A stretch of 64,000 nucleotides of DNA. Origin: JAFAZJ01 sp050183765. Lineage in GTDB: Bacteria; Pseudomonadota; Alphaproteobacteria; Reyranellales; Reyranellaceae. Where the stretch lies: the NCBI GenBank assembly GCA_050183765.1, contig JBFXAZ010000002.1, positions 1 through 64,000 on the forward strand, in the 5' to 3' direction. Positions within the stretch are counted from its first letter, which is position 1. Each line of letters begins with the position of its first letter. Shown here piece after piece: positions 16,716-24,195 of this stretch. The notes beneath the pieces were generated by a model. That model saw only the letters and a program-made list of their open reading frames with translations. It was not told the DNA's origin and searched no databases. Position numbers and translations under genes: made by a program.

Positions 16716-17267
16716 CTAGAGCTTTTCGACGATCACGTTGGTGTTGGTATAGACGCAGATGTCGGCGGCGATCTTCATCGCCTTGCGTGCCACGGCCTCG
16801 GCGTCGAGACCGTCGATATCGATCAGCGCGCGCGCCGCGGCCAGCGCGTAGTTGCCGCCCGAGCCGATGCCGATCAGCCCGTCCTCGGGCTCCAGCACGT
16901 CGCCGGTGCCGGTCAGCACCAGCGACACCGACTTGTCGGCCACCGCCATCATCGCCTCGAGGCGGCGCAGGTAGCGGTCGGTGCGCCAGTCCTTGGCCAG
17001 CTCGACGCAGGCGCGGGTGAGCTGGCCGGCGTGCTGCTCCAGCTTGGCCTCCAGGCGCTCGAAGAGGGTGAAGGCGTCGGCGGTCGCGCCGGCGAAACCG
17101 GCGACGATCTGGCCGTTGCCGATGCGGCGCACCTTGCGCGCGTTGGACTTGATCACCGTCTGGCCGAGGCTGACCTGGCCGTCGCCGGCCAGCACCACGC
17201 CACCGTTCTTGCGCACGCACAGGATGGTGGTGCCGTGCCACACCGGGAACTGGGAAGACTCGCTCAT
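16716..17267 (-). CDS. hslV: ATP-dependent protease proteolytic subunit HslV
   Basis: 183 residues. The HGTTIL motif at 11-16 gives the processed N-terminal Thr nucleophile (Thr13), and GNGQIVAGFAGATADAFTL is the conserved proteasome-beta-like stretch. The end NTNVIVEKL is characteristic. It forms the dodecameric protease core capped by HslU. The ATG at 17267 is preferred because it yields the usual short propeptide. There is no ribosome binding site in front of it; a strong promoter at 17275-17302 places the transcript start at or next to this ATG, so the mRNA is probably leaderless. Confidence 0.97.
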   Translation of the reverse strand: MSESSQFPVWHGTTILCVRKNGGVVLAGDGQVSLGQTVIKSNARKVRRIGNGQIVAGFAGATADAFTLFERLEAKLEQHAGQLTRACVELAKDWRTDRYLRRLEAMMAVADKSVSLVLTGTGDVLEPEDGLIGIGSGGNYALAAARALIDIDGLDAEAVARKAMKIAADICVYTNTNVIVEKL

Positions 17268-17274
17268 GGGTCCG

Positions 17275-17302
17275 TAGATAGTCACGGCGCCGGAAATGTC
17301 AA
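17275..17302 (-). promoter_or_regulatory. Promoter of hslVU, apparently driving a leaderless transcript
   Basis: On the minus strand a perfect -35 TTGACA (17302-17297) is followed after 16 bp by TATCTA (17280-17275). Seven bases (CGGACCC) then separate the -10 box from the hslV ATG at 17267. A start about 7 nt past the -10 falls on the ATG itself. No Shine-Dalgarno sequence is present. Confidence 0.65.
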
Positions 17303-17332
17303 AGTCCTGATGAGAAACCGACTGTCTCACCT

Positions 17333-17397
17333 GTCATCCCGAGCGCAGCGAGGGATCTAGGCATCATGCCTGGGTCCCTCGCTGCGCTCGGGATGAC
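17333..17397. repeat. Palindromic element, family 2 (copy 2), partly coding
   Basis: Inverted repeat with arms gtcatcccgagcgcagcgag and mirror, the same family as 3595-3661. The left part overlaps the 3' end of the minus-strand gene at 17357-18100, supplying its last codons and its TAG stop. Confidence 0.85.
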
Positions 17398-18100
17398 GGT
17401 CTGAAGTGCCCCGGCCGTATTCAGGGTTTGGCGGGAAGCCCGCGACCGTCAGCCGCCGCACGCGGTTGGCCTCGGCGTAAGCGGCGACCGCGGCCAGTCC
17501 CGGCGGCCCGACGCGATCAGGCGAGGGCCGGCAGGCGACGCTGATCGCCGGCAGCACGTCGCAATGCAGATCGCAGCCATCGGCGATCCACCGCTCGATC
17601 CATTCCTCGGTGTCGGCCGGCGCGCCGTTGGGCAGGAAGTGGCGCAGGGCGCGGCCGATCGATTTGCGCCAGCGCGCCAGCTCGGGCGGCGCGTCGGGCG
17701 GCGGTGGGTCCGGCGGTGCCGATGGCGCCGGCGCCGCGTCGACCACGGGCTCCGGCTCCGGCGGCAGGGCCGGATCGCGTGGATAGCGGCGCCGGGCACG
17801 CTTGCCGACCCGCTGGCTCGCCGCCCAATCGACAATCGAGAGATATTCCTGGCCCTCGACCTCGTAGATCCGCACCAGCCCGTGCGCCGCCAGCTCGTCG
17901 ATCATCGCCCGCAGGCGATCGCTGTCGAGATCGTCGCCGGGGAAGACCTGCATGCGGATGGTGCGCGGCCGCAGCGGCTGAACGCCGTGATCGTCGGCGA
18001 AGTTGGCGAGGCCGAGCAGCAGCAGGCGGGTCATCGGCGCGCAGTCGATGACGTCCTCGCGGGTCCAGAAGTCGGATGACAGGATACGGTCGCGGGCCAT
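17357..18100 (-). CDS. Phage replication-protein-like DNA-binding protein
   Basis: 247 residues. The N-terminal 115 residues (MARDRILSSDFWTREDVIDC... through YLSIVDWAASQRVGKRARRRYP) resemble the winged-helix N-terminal region of phage-type replication proteins. A Pro/Ala-rich linker (about 120-155) and a C-terminal helical region (WRKSIGRALRHFLPNG...) follow. It may load a helicase or regulate; the role is not established. The last ~13 residues (RHPERSEGPRHDA) are encoded by the palindromic element 17333-17397, so the original C-terminus was replaced or extended by the repeat. It lies downstream of an MmyB-type regulator on the same strand. I chose the ATG at 18100 over an upstream in-frame one at 18151 because of the MARDRIL motif. 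Confidence 0.7.
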   Translation of the reverse strand: MARDRILSSDFWTREDVIDCAPMTRLLLLGLANFADDHGVQPLRPRTIRMQVFPGDDLDSDRLRAMIDELAAHGLVRIYEVEGQEYLSIVDWAASQRVGKRARRRYPRDPALPPEPEPVVDAAPAPSAPPDPPPPDAPPELARWRKSIGRALRHFLPNGAPADTEEWIERWIADGCDLHCDVLPAISVACRPSPDRVGPPGLAAVAAYAEANRVRRLTVAGFPPNPEYGRGTSDRHPERSEGPRHDA

Positions 18101-18153
18101 GAGGCGGACTCCGGTTGAAGCACGGCAACCGGTGTAACGCCGCAACGCCAATC

Positions 18154-18180
18154 CGCCTATTTCTGCCCCTAGGATTGTCG
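18154..18180 (-). repeat. 27-nt element, copy A (25/27 identical to 49839-49865)
   Basis: The minus-strand sequence begins cgacaatcctagg and runs to ...ggcg. It includes the TAG stop of the regulator gene (18169) and lies 54-80 bases upstream of the start of the phage-replication-like gene. The second copy lies upstream of the phage-like toxin gene in the same orientation. Confidence 0.7.
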
Positions 18181-18993
18181 GAAGAAGCGATCCGTTGCTT
18201 CATCGGCGGGGAAAAAGCACTCCACCCGCACCTCCTGCAGGGTGACGTCCTGCGGCGTGCCCAATGTGGCGATGGTGGTGAACAGGCGCAGCTTCGTGTC
18301 GCCCTTGCGGAAGTCGACCGAGAGCACCGGCGTGGGCGTCTCGTCGAAGCGCTGATGCCGCCAGGCGCGCGGCACATCGGGCAGCACCATCACGTCGTCG
18401 ATGAAGCGCAGCGCCTCCTCGTCGCCGCCGTCGGCCACGATCTCGGCGTAGGTCGAGCGCACGAGATGGCGCGCGACGTCCTCCCAATTGTCGATGCGCG
18501 TGCGCAGCAGGTCGCGCGAAAGGATCGAGCGCAACAGGTTGGGCCGTCCGGTCTGCTTGGCCGCGCCGGGCACGCCGTCGAGCAGGAAGGCGGTCATGCG
18601 GTTGGCCGGTTCGTTGGCGTCGAGCAGGTTCCACAGCCGGTCGACGACCACCGCCGGATAGGGCTCCTGCTGCTTCAGCATGTGGTTCAGCGCCTGGCGG
18701 ATCACGCCCAGCTCCGGCGCGCCGAGGTCGCGTTCGCGGTAGACCGGCGCGTAGCCGGCGGCGAGCAGCAGCGCGTTCTGCTGGCGCAGCGGCACGTCGA
18801 GCGCGCCGGCGAGCTGGCCGACCATTTCGCGGCTGGGCCGCGCGCGGCCGGATTCGAGGAACGAGACATGGCGCTGCGAGACGCCCGAGCGCAGCGAGAG
18901 CTCGAGCTGGCTGGCGCCGCGGCGGCGACGCCATTCACGCAGCATGGGACCAAAGCCGGATTCGGTGCGGTCGGCGACCGAGGTCTCTCGCAT
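18169..18993 (-). CDS. XRE-family transcriptional regulator with MmyB-like ligand-binding domain
   Basis: 274 residues. The HTH_XRE domain lies at about 16-70 (LREWRRRRGASQLELSLRSG, then GVSQRHVSFLESGRARPS). The C-terminal ~180 residues form the MmyB-like domain (PYPAVVVDRLWNLLDAN... and FRKGDTKLRLFTTIATLGTPQDVTLQEVRVE), thought to bind a fatty-acid-like ligand. The ATG at 18993 is chosen for its perfect GGAGGA seven bases upstream; MTRQ at 19020 is a weaker alternative. It is divergent from the membrane protein at 19127, a likely target because the regulators of this family often sit beside what they control. Its stop lies inside the 27-nt repeated element. Confidence 0.9.
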   Translation of the reverse strand: MRETSVADRTESGFGPMLREWRRRRGASQLELSLRSGVSQRHVSFLESGRARPSREMVGQLAGALDVPLRQQNALLLAAGYAPVYRERDLGAPELGVIRQALNHMLKQQEPYPAVVVDRLWNLLDANEPANRMTAFLLDGVPGAAKQTGRPNLLRSILSRDLLRTRIDNWEDVARHLVRSTYAEIVADGGDEEALRFIDDVMVLPDVPRAWRHQRFDETPTPVLSVDFRKGDTKLRLFTTIATLGTPQDVTLQEVRVECFFPADEATDRFFRQS

Positions 18994-19126
18994 CGGACAC
19001 TCCTCCAGTTGCCTCGTCACCTAGCATCGGGCCACCGCCCTGGCGATTACCTGCGACGTATTTGAGTTGGCGCCGCCCCGCGCCCAGCTTGGCTGCACGC
19101 CTGATCGAAGGCGCATGGAGGTTGAG

Positions 19127-19582
19127 ATGCCTGTCGTTTCGCAATCCCGCGAATTGCAATCCCGCGACCTGCAATCCCGCGACCAGCTGCTGCGTCGCAC
19201 GCTCTACGGCAATGCCGTCTTCTCGGTGCTGAGCGGCGCCGCGCTGGCGCTGTTCGCCGCCGCGCTGGCCCGCGCCAGCGTCGCGGCGCCGGACTCGCTG
19301 CTGGGGCTGGAGCTGCGCACGGCGATCACGCTTCTGGGCCTGGGCGTGATCGGCTTCGGCGCGGTCTGCTGGTTCATCGCCAGCCGGCCGCAGATGCCGG
19401 TGACCTTGGCGCGCATCGTGCTGTGGGCCGATATCGGCTGGGTCGCCGGCAGCGCGCTGTTGCTGGCGCTCGCCGCGCCTGACCTGACCGGCTGGGGCTT
19501 CGCCCTGGTCATCGGCCTCGCGGTCGTCGTCGCCGACCTTGCCCTCTTCGAGTGGCTCGGCCTGCGCCGCATGGCGGCGTAG
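19127..19582 (+). CDS. Four-helix integral membrane protein, divergent from the MmyB-type regulator
   Basis: 151 residues with four hydrophobic segments (about 26-46, 56-78, 90-112, 118-140) and short loops. The N-terminal 20 residues contain a triple repeat, ELQSRDLQSRDQL-like, encoded by three tandem 15-bp units at 19142-19186. GGAGG five bases before the ATG supports this start; MEVEM at 19115 is an alternative. No family is recognised. It is probably regulated by the divergent MmyB-type repressor. Confidence 0.75.
   Translation: MPVVSQSRELQSRDLQSRDQLLRRTLYGNAVFSVLSGAALALFAAALARASVAAPDSLLGLELRTAITLLGLGVIGFGAVCWFIASRPQMPVTLARIVLWADIGWVAGSALLLALAAPDLTGWGFALVIGLAVVVADLALFEWLGLRRMAA
19142..19186 (+). 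repeat. Three 15-bp tandem repeats inside a coding region
   Basis: Three successive units of the form caatcccgcga(a/c)(t/c)(t/a)g encode (L)QSRD(L)QSRD(Q) in the cytoplasmic N-terminus of the membrane protein. Being a multiple of three, changes in copy number would keep the frame. Confidence 0.75.
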
Positions 19583-19588
19583 TGGCGG

Positions 19589-19616
19589 CCTCCTCCCCGC
19601 CTTCGCGGGGAGGAGG
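19589..19616. terminator. Bidirectional hairpin between convergent genes
   Basis: A 12-bp perfect stem (cctcctccccgc / gcggggaggagg) with a cttc loop lies between the stop of the membrane protein (19582) and the stop of dctM (19619). Its stem resembles the end palindromes of family 1 elements. It probably terminates both transcripts, though no strong T-run follows. Confidence 0.55.
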
Positions 19617-19618
19617 AT

Positions 19619-20938
19619 TCACTTCATCAGGTTCGGTGCGAGGAGACGGGGCAGGAACAGCGCGATGTCGGGGAAGACGATCATCGCCACCAGCACCAGG
19701 ACCATCGGCACCAGCATGATGACCGTGTCCTTGAGCGCGAATCTAAGCCGAACGCCGGCCACGGCGCAGGACACCATCAGGCACAGTCCGTAGGGCGGCG
19801 TCACCAGGCCGAAGGCCAGGGAAACGATCGCGACGATGGCGAAGTGCACGGGGTGCATCGACACCGACTTGGCCAGCGGCTCGAGCACCGTGCCGACGAT
19901 GATGATCGCCGGAATGGCGTCGAGGAAGCAGCCGACGAACAGGAACACGAAGGCGATGAAGAAGCCGACCCCGATCGCGCCCATGCCCCAGCCCGAGACG
20001 TCGGCCAGCAGCACCTGCGGGATCTTGTAGAAGGCCAGAAGCCAGCCGAAAGCCGAGGCGGTGCCGATGCAGAACAGCGCCACCGAGGCGAGCTTGCCGG
20101 TTTCCAGCAGCGCGCCATAGACCTCCTTCGCGCCCATCTCGCGATAGACGACGATCGACAGGATCGCCGAGTACAGCACCGCGACGCAGGCCGATTCGGT
20201 GGCGGTGAACCAGCCGAGCAGGATGCCGCCGACGATGAGGAAGGGCGTCATCAGCGCGGGGACCGAGATCAGGAATGCCCAGGCCAGCTGCCTGAAGCCG
20301 CCCCAGGGATAGGTCGGATAGCCGCGCCGCGTGGCGTAGATGTGCACCGTCGCCATCTGCGCGCCGGCGATCAGCAGGCCGGGGATCACGCCGGCCAGGT
20401 AGAGGGCGCCGATCGAGGTCGAGATCAGCCCGCCCCAGACGATCATCAGGATCGAGGGCGGGATGACCACCGCGAGCACCGCCGATACCGCGGTGATGGC
20501 GATGGAGAAGGAAAGGTCGTAGCCCTCCCTGGTCTGGGCATCGATGAAGATCTTGCTCTGGCTGGCGGCATCGGCGGTCGAGGACCCGGAGATGCCGGCG
20601 AAGAACACCGAGAGCACGACGTTGATCTGCGCCAGCGAACCGGGCATCCATCCCACCAGCGAGCGCGACAGCGCCACCAGCCGGTTGGTGATGCCGCCCA
20701 CCCCCATCAGGTTCGCGGTCAGCAGGAAGAACGGCACCGCGAGCAGGATGAAGGAGTTGTAGGCGTTGAACGTCTCCTGGGCGAGCGCCATCACCGACAG
20801 GCGCGGCTCGAAGTAGAACAGGGGCAGGCAGGCCAACCCCAGCGCGAAGGCCACCGGCACGCGCAGGGCCAGCAGGACGAAGAAGACACCGAACAGTATC
20901 GACGCCGCCTCGCCGGCCGAAAATACATTGCCGGTCAT
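19619..20938 (-). CDS. dctM: TRAP transporter large permease subunit DctM
   Basis: 439 residues with about 12 hydrophobic helices, the DctM size. Recognisable stretches include the early ALRVPVAFALGLACLPL, FFAGISGSSTADAASQSKI with its Ser/Thr/Ala-rich signature, and VIPPSILMIVWGG. It forms the ion-coupled translocation subunit with DctQ. Its ATG overlaps the dctQ stop (ATGA at 20938-20935), so the two are translationally coupled. Gene order in transcription is dctP–dctQ–dctM. A hairpin at 19589-19616 closes the operon. Confidence 0.95.
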   Translation of the reverse strand: MTGNVFSAGEAASILFGVFFVLLALRVPVAFALGLACLPLFYFEPRLSVMALAQETFNAYNSFILLAVPFFLLTANLMGVGGITNRLVALSRSLVGWMPGSLAQINVVLSVFFAGISGSSTADAASQSKIFIDAQTREGYDLSFSIAITAVSAVLAVVIPPSILMIVWGGLISTSIGALYLAGVIPGLLIAGAQMATVHIYATRRGYPTYPWGGFRQLAWAFLISVPALMTPFLIVGGILLGWFTATESACVAVLYSAILSIVVYREMGAKEVYGALLETGKLASVALFCIGTASAFGWLLAFYKIPQVLLADVSGWGMGAIGVGFFIAFVFLFVGCFLDAIPAIIIVGTVLEPLAKSVSMHPVHFAIVAIVSLAFGLVTPPYGLCLMVSCAVAGVRLRFALKDTVIMLVPMVLVLVAMIVFPDIALFLPRLLAPNLMK

Positions 20939-21450
20939 GGCGCACGCCCCGTCAGTACCCGGAACTCATCGACAAACTGTTCGCCGAGAAAGACCAGCCA
21001 CGTCACGCCGGCGATCGGCCAAGCGACGTGGATCCACCACAAGGGCATCTCGGCCAGCTCCGACGTGCGATGCCAGGCGAACCTCGTGAATTCGTAGCCG
21101 CCGACGATGAAGACCAGCGCCAGCGCCAGCACGCCCAGCCGCGCCACGATGCGCACCGCCGCCTCGCCGCGCCGGCCGAGCGTGGGCCACACGTCGACCT
21201 CGAAGTGCGAGGCCTCGCGCACGCCGACCATGGCGCCGATCAGGATCAGCCAGACGAACAGGAAGCGCGCCATCTCTTCCGTCCAGATGTAGGACGGGAT
21301 CAGGTCGGTGTAGCGCGACACCATCTGCAGGGTGACGGGAATGACGAGGATGCCGACCGACAGCGCCAGCAGCACGGCAAGCAGCCTGGCATAGGCGGCG
21401 GTGAAGCGGCGCCACGGGCCGCGCGGCGCGGCGGACTGAGATGCTGGCAT
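20935..21450 (-). CDS. dctQ: TRAP transporter small permease subunit DctQ
   Basis: 171 residues with four hydrophobic segments and the DctQ pattern (VSRYTDLIPSYIWTEEMARFLFVWLILIGAMVG). It bridges the periplasmic binding protein system to DctM in the inner membrane. It overlaps dctM by four bases. A 158-bp palindromic element separates it from dctP, which may set the level of the membrane subunits relative to the binding protein through mRNA processing; this is inference. Confidence 0.93.
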   Translation of the reverse strand: MPASQSAAPRGPWRRFTAAYARLLAVLLALSVGILVIPVTLQMVSRYTDLIPSYIWTEEMARFLFVWLILIGAMVGVREASHFEVDVWPTLGRRGEAAVRIVARLGVLALALVFIVGGYEFTRFAWHRTSELAEMPLWWIHVAWPIAGVTWLVFLGEQFVDEFRVLTGRAP

Positions 21451-21478
21451 CGGATCCCGGGAGAGAACTCAGAAAGTC

Positions 21479-21636
21479 TACCTTCTCCCCGCGCAAGCGG
21501 GGAGAAGGTGCCCGAAGGGCGGATGAGGGGCTTATCGGAGTCTCAACAACGACGGCATTCGTTGTCGCGCCAGGAAGCCCCTCATCCGCCTCGCTGGCGC
21601 TCGGCACCTTCTCCCCGCCTGCGCGGGGAGAAGGAA
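21479..21636. repeat. Palindromic element, family 1 (copy 2), between dctP and dctQ
   Basis: Ends are ccttctccccgc...gcggggagaagg palindromes with cggatgaggggct on one arm and its mirror on the other. It is inside the transcribed dctPQM unit. Structure matches the copies at 78, 29947 and 32245, although the end palindromes are of the tctcccc subtype. Confidence 0.85.
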
Positions 21637-21642
21637 TACAGA

Positions 21643-22644
21643 TCAGTTCATCGCCACGATCTTGGCGTAGATCGCGTCGGCGCCGATCTCCTTGGCGTAG
21701 GCCGCCATCACGGGATCGACCAGCTTCTTCATCGCGTCGCGGTCCTTGAACGGGATGCGCTTGAGCTTGCCGGCCTTCTCCAGCGCCACCAGCTTGGCCT
21801 CGTCCTCGGAGCTCTCGATGTCGCGGCCGTGCTTGCCGGCCTCCTTGCCGGCCTTCAGCACCGCCGCCTGCAGGTCTTTGGGCATCGCCTTGAAGGTCTT
21901 GCCCGAGAAGCAGATCGGCCGGATGGTGATGGCATGCTGGGTCATCGCCAGGTTGGGCGCGACCTCGTAGAACTTCATCGACTCGACGCCGGCCGCCTCG
22001 TTCTCGCCGGCGGCGATGACGTTGTTCTGGATGGCGTTGTAGACCTCGTTGTAGGCGATCACCGTCGGCGACATGCCGGCCGCGGCGAAGGTCTTGCTCC
22101 AGATCGGCGCGCCCTGGACGCGCACCTTCAGGCCCTTGATCTCGGCCAGCGAGCCCATCGGCTTGTTGATGAAGATGTTGCGCACGCCGCCGCCGGCATA
22201 GCCGATCAGCATGACGTCGGCCTTCTGCGCGATCTCGTCGGCCACCGGCTTGAGGATGTCGGCGTCGAGCACCTTGTTCCAGTGCGCCAGGTCGCGGAAC
22301 AGGAAGGGCGCGTCGATGAACGGCGCGGCCTTGGAGAAGGTCGACATGTGCGCCGGCGAGACGATGCCGTAGTCCACCGCCTTGCCCTGCGCCATGTACT
22401 CGAAATACTGCTTCTCCAGCCCGAGGGCGGAGTTCTTGTGCAGCACGAAGTTGATCGGCTTGCCGTAGTACTTCTTGACCAGCTCCTCGAACTTCACCAG
22501 CGCCTTGGTGAAGGCGTGGTCGTCGTTGAACTGCACCGCGCCGTTGAGCGTCATCGGCGCCTGGGCGCGCGCCACCAGCGGCGCGGCCAGGGGCGCCGCG
22601 AGCGTCGCGCCGGCGAGGCCATGGATCAGCGTCCTGCGTTTCAT
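21643..22644 (-). CDS. dctP: TRAP transporter substrate-binding protein DctP
   Basis: 333 residues. A Tat/Sec-type leader is visible (MKRRTLIHGLAGATLAAPLAAPLVARAQA, cleavage near residue 28). The DctP fold signatures are GLKVRVQGAPIWSKTFAAAG, with the substrate-carboxylate-binding Arg (R-V-Q), and AIQNNVIAAGENEAAGV. It captures an organic-acid type ligand in the periplasm and delivers it to DctQM. The twin RR after MK makes a Tat route possible. GGAGGAAA precedes the ATG. It is first in the operon. The ligand cannot be deduced. Confidence 0.94.
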   Translation of the reverse strand: MKRRTLIHGLAGATLAAPLAAPLVARAQAPMTLNGAVQFNDDHAFTKALVKFEELVKKYYGKPINFVLHKNSALGLEKQYFEYMAQGKAVDYGIVSPAHMSTFSKAAPFIDAPFLFRDLAHWNKVLDADILKPVADEIAQKADVMLIGYAGGGVRNIFINKPMGSLAEIKGLKVRVQGAPIWSKTFAAAGMSPTVIAYNEVYNAIQNNVIAAGENEAAGVESMKFYEVAPNLAMTQHAITIRPICFSGKTFKAMPKDLQAAVLKAGKEAGKHGRDIESSEDEAKLVALEKAGKLKRIPFKDRDAMKKLVDPVMAAYAKEIGADAIYAKIVAMN

Positions 22645-22750
22645 GCGTTTCCTCCTGGAGCGACACCGTCTTCTTGGTTCGTGCGGATCGCTCGGAGGCG
22701 GACTATGGCACCGAATCGCGGGAACGGCGATTCTCACCTGTGATCGCGGT

Positions 22751-23527
22751 TCAACTCTCTCGTGCCGGTGGTATGCGGTAGTGGCTGCGATAGGCTTCGC
22801 GGTAGCCCAGTCGTTCGTACAGCGCGATCGCCGGCGCATTGGCCGCGACCACCATCAGATAGGCGCGTGTCGCGCCCCGCGCCCTGCCCCAGGCCATGAT
22901 GCCTTCGACGACCCGCCGCCCATGGCCGGCGCGGCGGCGCGCGGGATCGGCGACGATGTCGAACAGCCCGACATGCTCGCCCTCATGAACGCCCAGCCCG
23001 GCGGCGACCGGCGTGCCCTGCTCCGTGGCCAATGCGAATCCGCCGACAGGCACGAGGCTGTCGAGCATGCGGTCGTGGATCGACTGGCGCGCGGCAGGCA
23101 CGTTGTTGAAGCCGCTGTAGGCGCGCGACCAGACGGGGCCGCGCTCCAGGTCGACGGCGACGCCCGATGGCATGCCTACTGCGCCGGGACCCTGCGTCAG
23201 GTCGGCGACCATCATCAGGGTCTCGTCGAGATGGGTGTAGCCGCGCGCCGCGAGCACGGCATCGAGCGCGGGATCCATCAGCGGCGAGAGCTTGAACGTG
23301 CTGGCGACGCCCTGCCGACGATAGAGCGCCTCGGCCGCGTCGATGCGGCGCTCCAGCTCGGCCTCGGGCGTATCGCGCTCGCGGCTGAGCGCATTGATCG
23401 AGTTGGCGCGCTTCGTGTAGCCGTCGGCGAAACGCAGCAGCCAGTTGCCCTGCACGACGACACGCAGCGCCGGCCAGGCGTTGAACGCGAGGTGCTCGAG
23501 GGTGGCGGATTCGGCGGGGTTCATCAT
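22751..23527 (-). CDS. GNAT-family N-acetyltransferase
   Basis: 258 residues. The C-terminal half is a GNAT domain: FDIVADPARRRAGHGRRVVEG contains the acetyl-CoA-binding R/Q-x-x-G-x-G/A loop, and ANAPAIALYERLGYRE is the conserved C-terminal motif. The N-terminal ~110 residues (HLAFNAWPALRVVVQGNWLLRFADGYTKRANS) resemble a second, degenerate GNAT-like repeat seen in some two-lobed members. The substrate is unknown. Two consecutive ATG codons (23527, 23524) make the exact start immaterial. It is isolated from dctP by a 106-bp gap. Confidence 0.88.
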   Translation of the reverse strand: MMNPAESATLEHLAFNAWPALRVVVQGNWLLRFADGYTKRANSINALSRERDTPEAELERRIDAAEALYRRQGVASTFKLSPLMDPALDAVLAARGYTHLDETLMMVADLTQGPGAVGMPSGVAVDLERGPVWSRAYSGFNNVPAARQSIHDRMLDSLVPVGGFALATEQGTPVAAGLGVHEGEHVGLFDIVADPARRRAGHGRRVVEGIMAWGRARGATRAYLMVVAANAPAIALYERLGYREAYRSHYRIPPARES

Positions 23528-23543
23528 CGACTCAAACGTACTT

Positions 23544-23569
23544 CCCTCTCCCCGCCTGCGGGGAGAGGG
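23544..23569. terminator. Perfect hairpin between a secreted-protein gene and a GNAT gene
   Basis: ccctctccccg-cctg-cggggagaggg is a perfect 11-bp stem, resembling a solo end of family 1 elements. It lies between two same-strand genes, upstream of the GNAT start and after the secreted protein stop on the minus strand, and could terminate or protect the upstream transcript. Confidence 0.5.
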
Positions 23570-23579
23570 AGAGAAGTGG

Positions 23580-24188
23580 TCATCGCAGGATCGCGCCGAC
23601 GAAGGTCTGCACCACGCGTTCGACCTCGGCGGTGTCGCCGGGCGAATCCTGGCGCCAGTCGACGCGCAGCTTCAGGAAGTGGTCGCGATAGCCGGTCAGC
23701 AGCAGCTTGGTGTAGAGCGGCAGCGTGCCGTCGGCGGAGGTCGCCGACAGCGTCGCGCAGCGGAAGACCACCGCGCCGTAGGGACAGGCCGAAGGCGCCT
23801 GCACCACGCGCAGGTCGCGATACTTGCCGGACCGCTGCGCCACCAGGTGGATGCTCTGCAGCGATTCGTCGAAGGCGGCGGTGAGCAGGGGCGACTGGTG
23901 GCCGACCGGCACGCGGCGGCCGAGATCGTAGACATAGGCGGTGATCACCAGCCGCCCGGGCAGGGCGTAGGTGTAGCCATAGCCCAGGCCGGGATTGCCG
24001 GCGCTGCGGCCATAGTCGATCGAACGCCGCAGGGAGACGCCGGCGATCGAGGGCGGAAAGGTGAGGCCGGTCGGCTTGTGCGTCGCCGGCGCCGACATGT
24101 CGCCGCTGGGCGCCGGCGGATCGAGCGCCAGCGCCGGTGCTGCCGCAACCAGCGCCGCGAAGAGAGTTGCGATCAACCAGACCCGCAT
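23580..24188 (-). CDS. Secreted protein of unknown function, next to gyrB
   Basis: 202 residues. A signal peptide (MRVWLIATLFAALVAAAPALA, cleavage near residue 21-22) is followed by a Pro-rich stretch and a compact domain (TFPPSIAGVSLRRSIDYG ... PLLTAAFDESLQSIHLV ... LKLRVDWRQDSPGD). Two Cys residues in APSACPYGAVVFRCATL could form a disulfide. It should be periplasmic. It starts 8 bp after the gyrB stop and so is probably cotranscribed with dnaN–recF–gyrB. I do not recognise the family. Confidence 0.75.
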   Translation of the reverse strand: MRVWLIATLFAALVAAAPALALDPPAPSGDMSAPATHKPTGLTFPPSIAGVSLRRSIDYGRSAGNPGLGYGYTYALPGRLVITAYVYDLGRRVPVGHQSPLLTAAFDESLQSIHLVAQRSGKYRDLRVVQAPSACPYGAVVFRCATLSATSADGTLPLYTKLLLTGYRDHFLKLRVDWRQDSPGDTAEVERVVQTFVGAILR

Positions 24189-24195
24189 CGCGGAC

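Noticed and set aside
15282..17360. 692-codon plus-strand frame across hslU and hslV
   Set aside because: Shadow of two certain genes on the other strand; composition is typical of antisense of a GC-rich gene.
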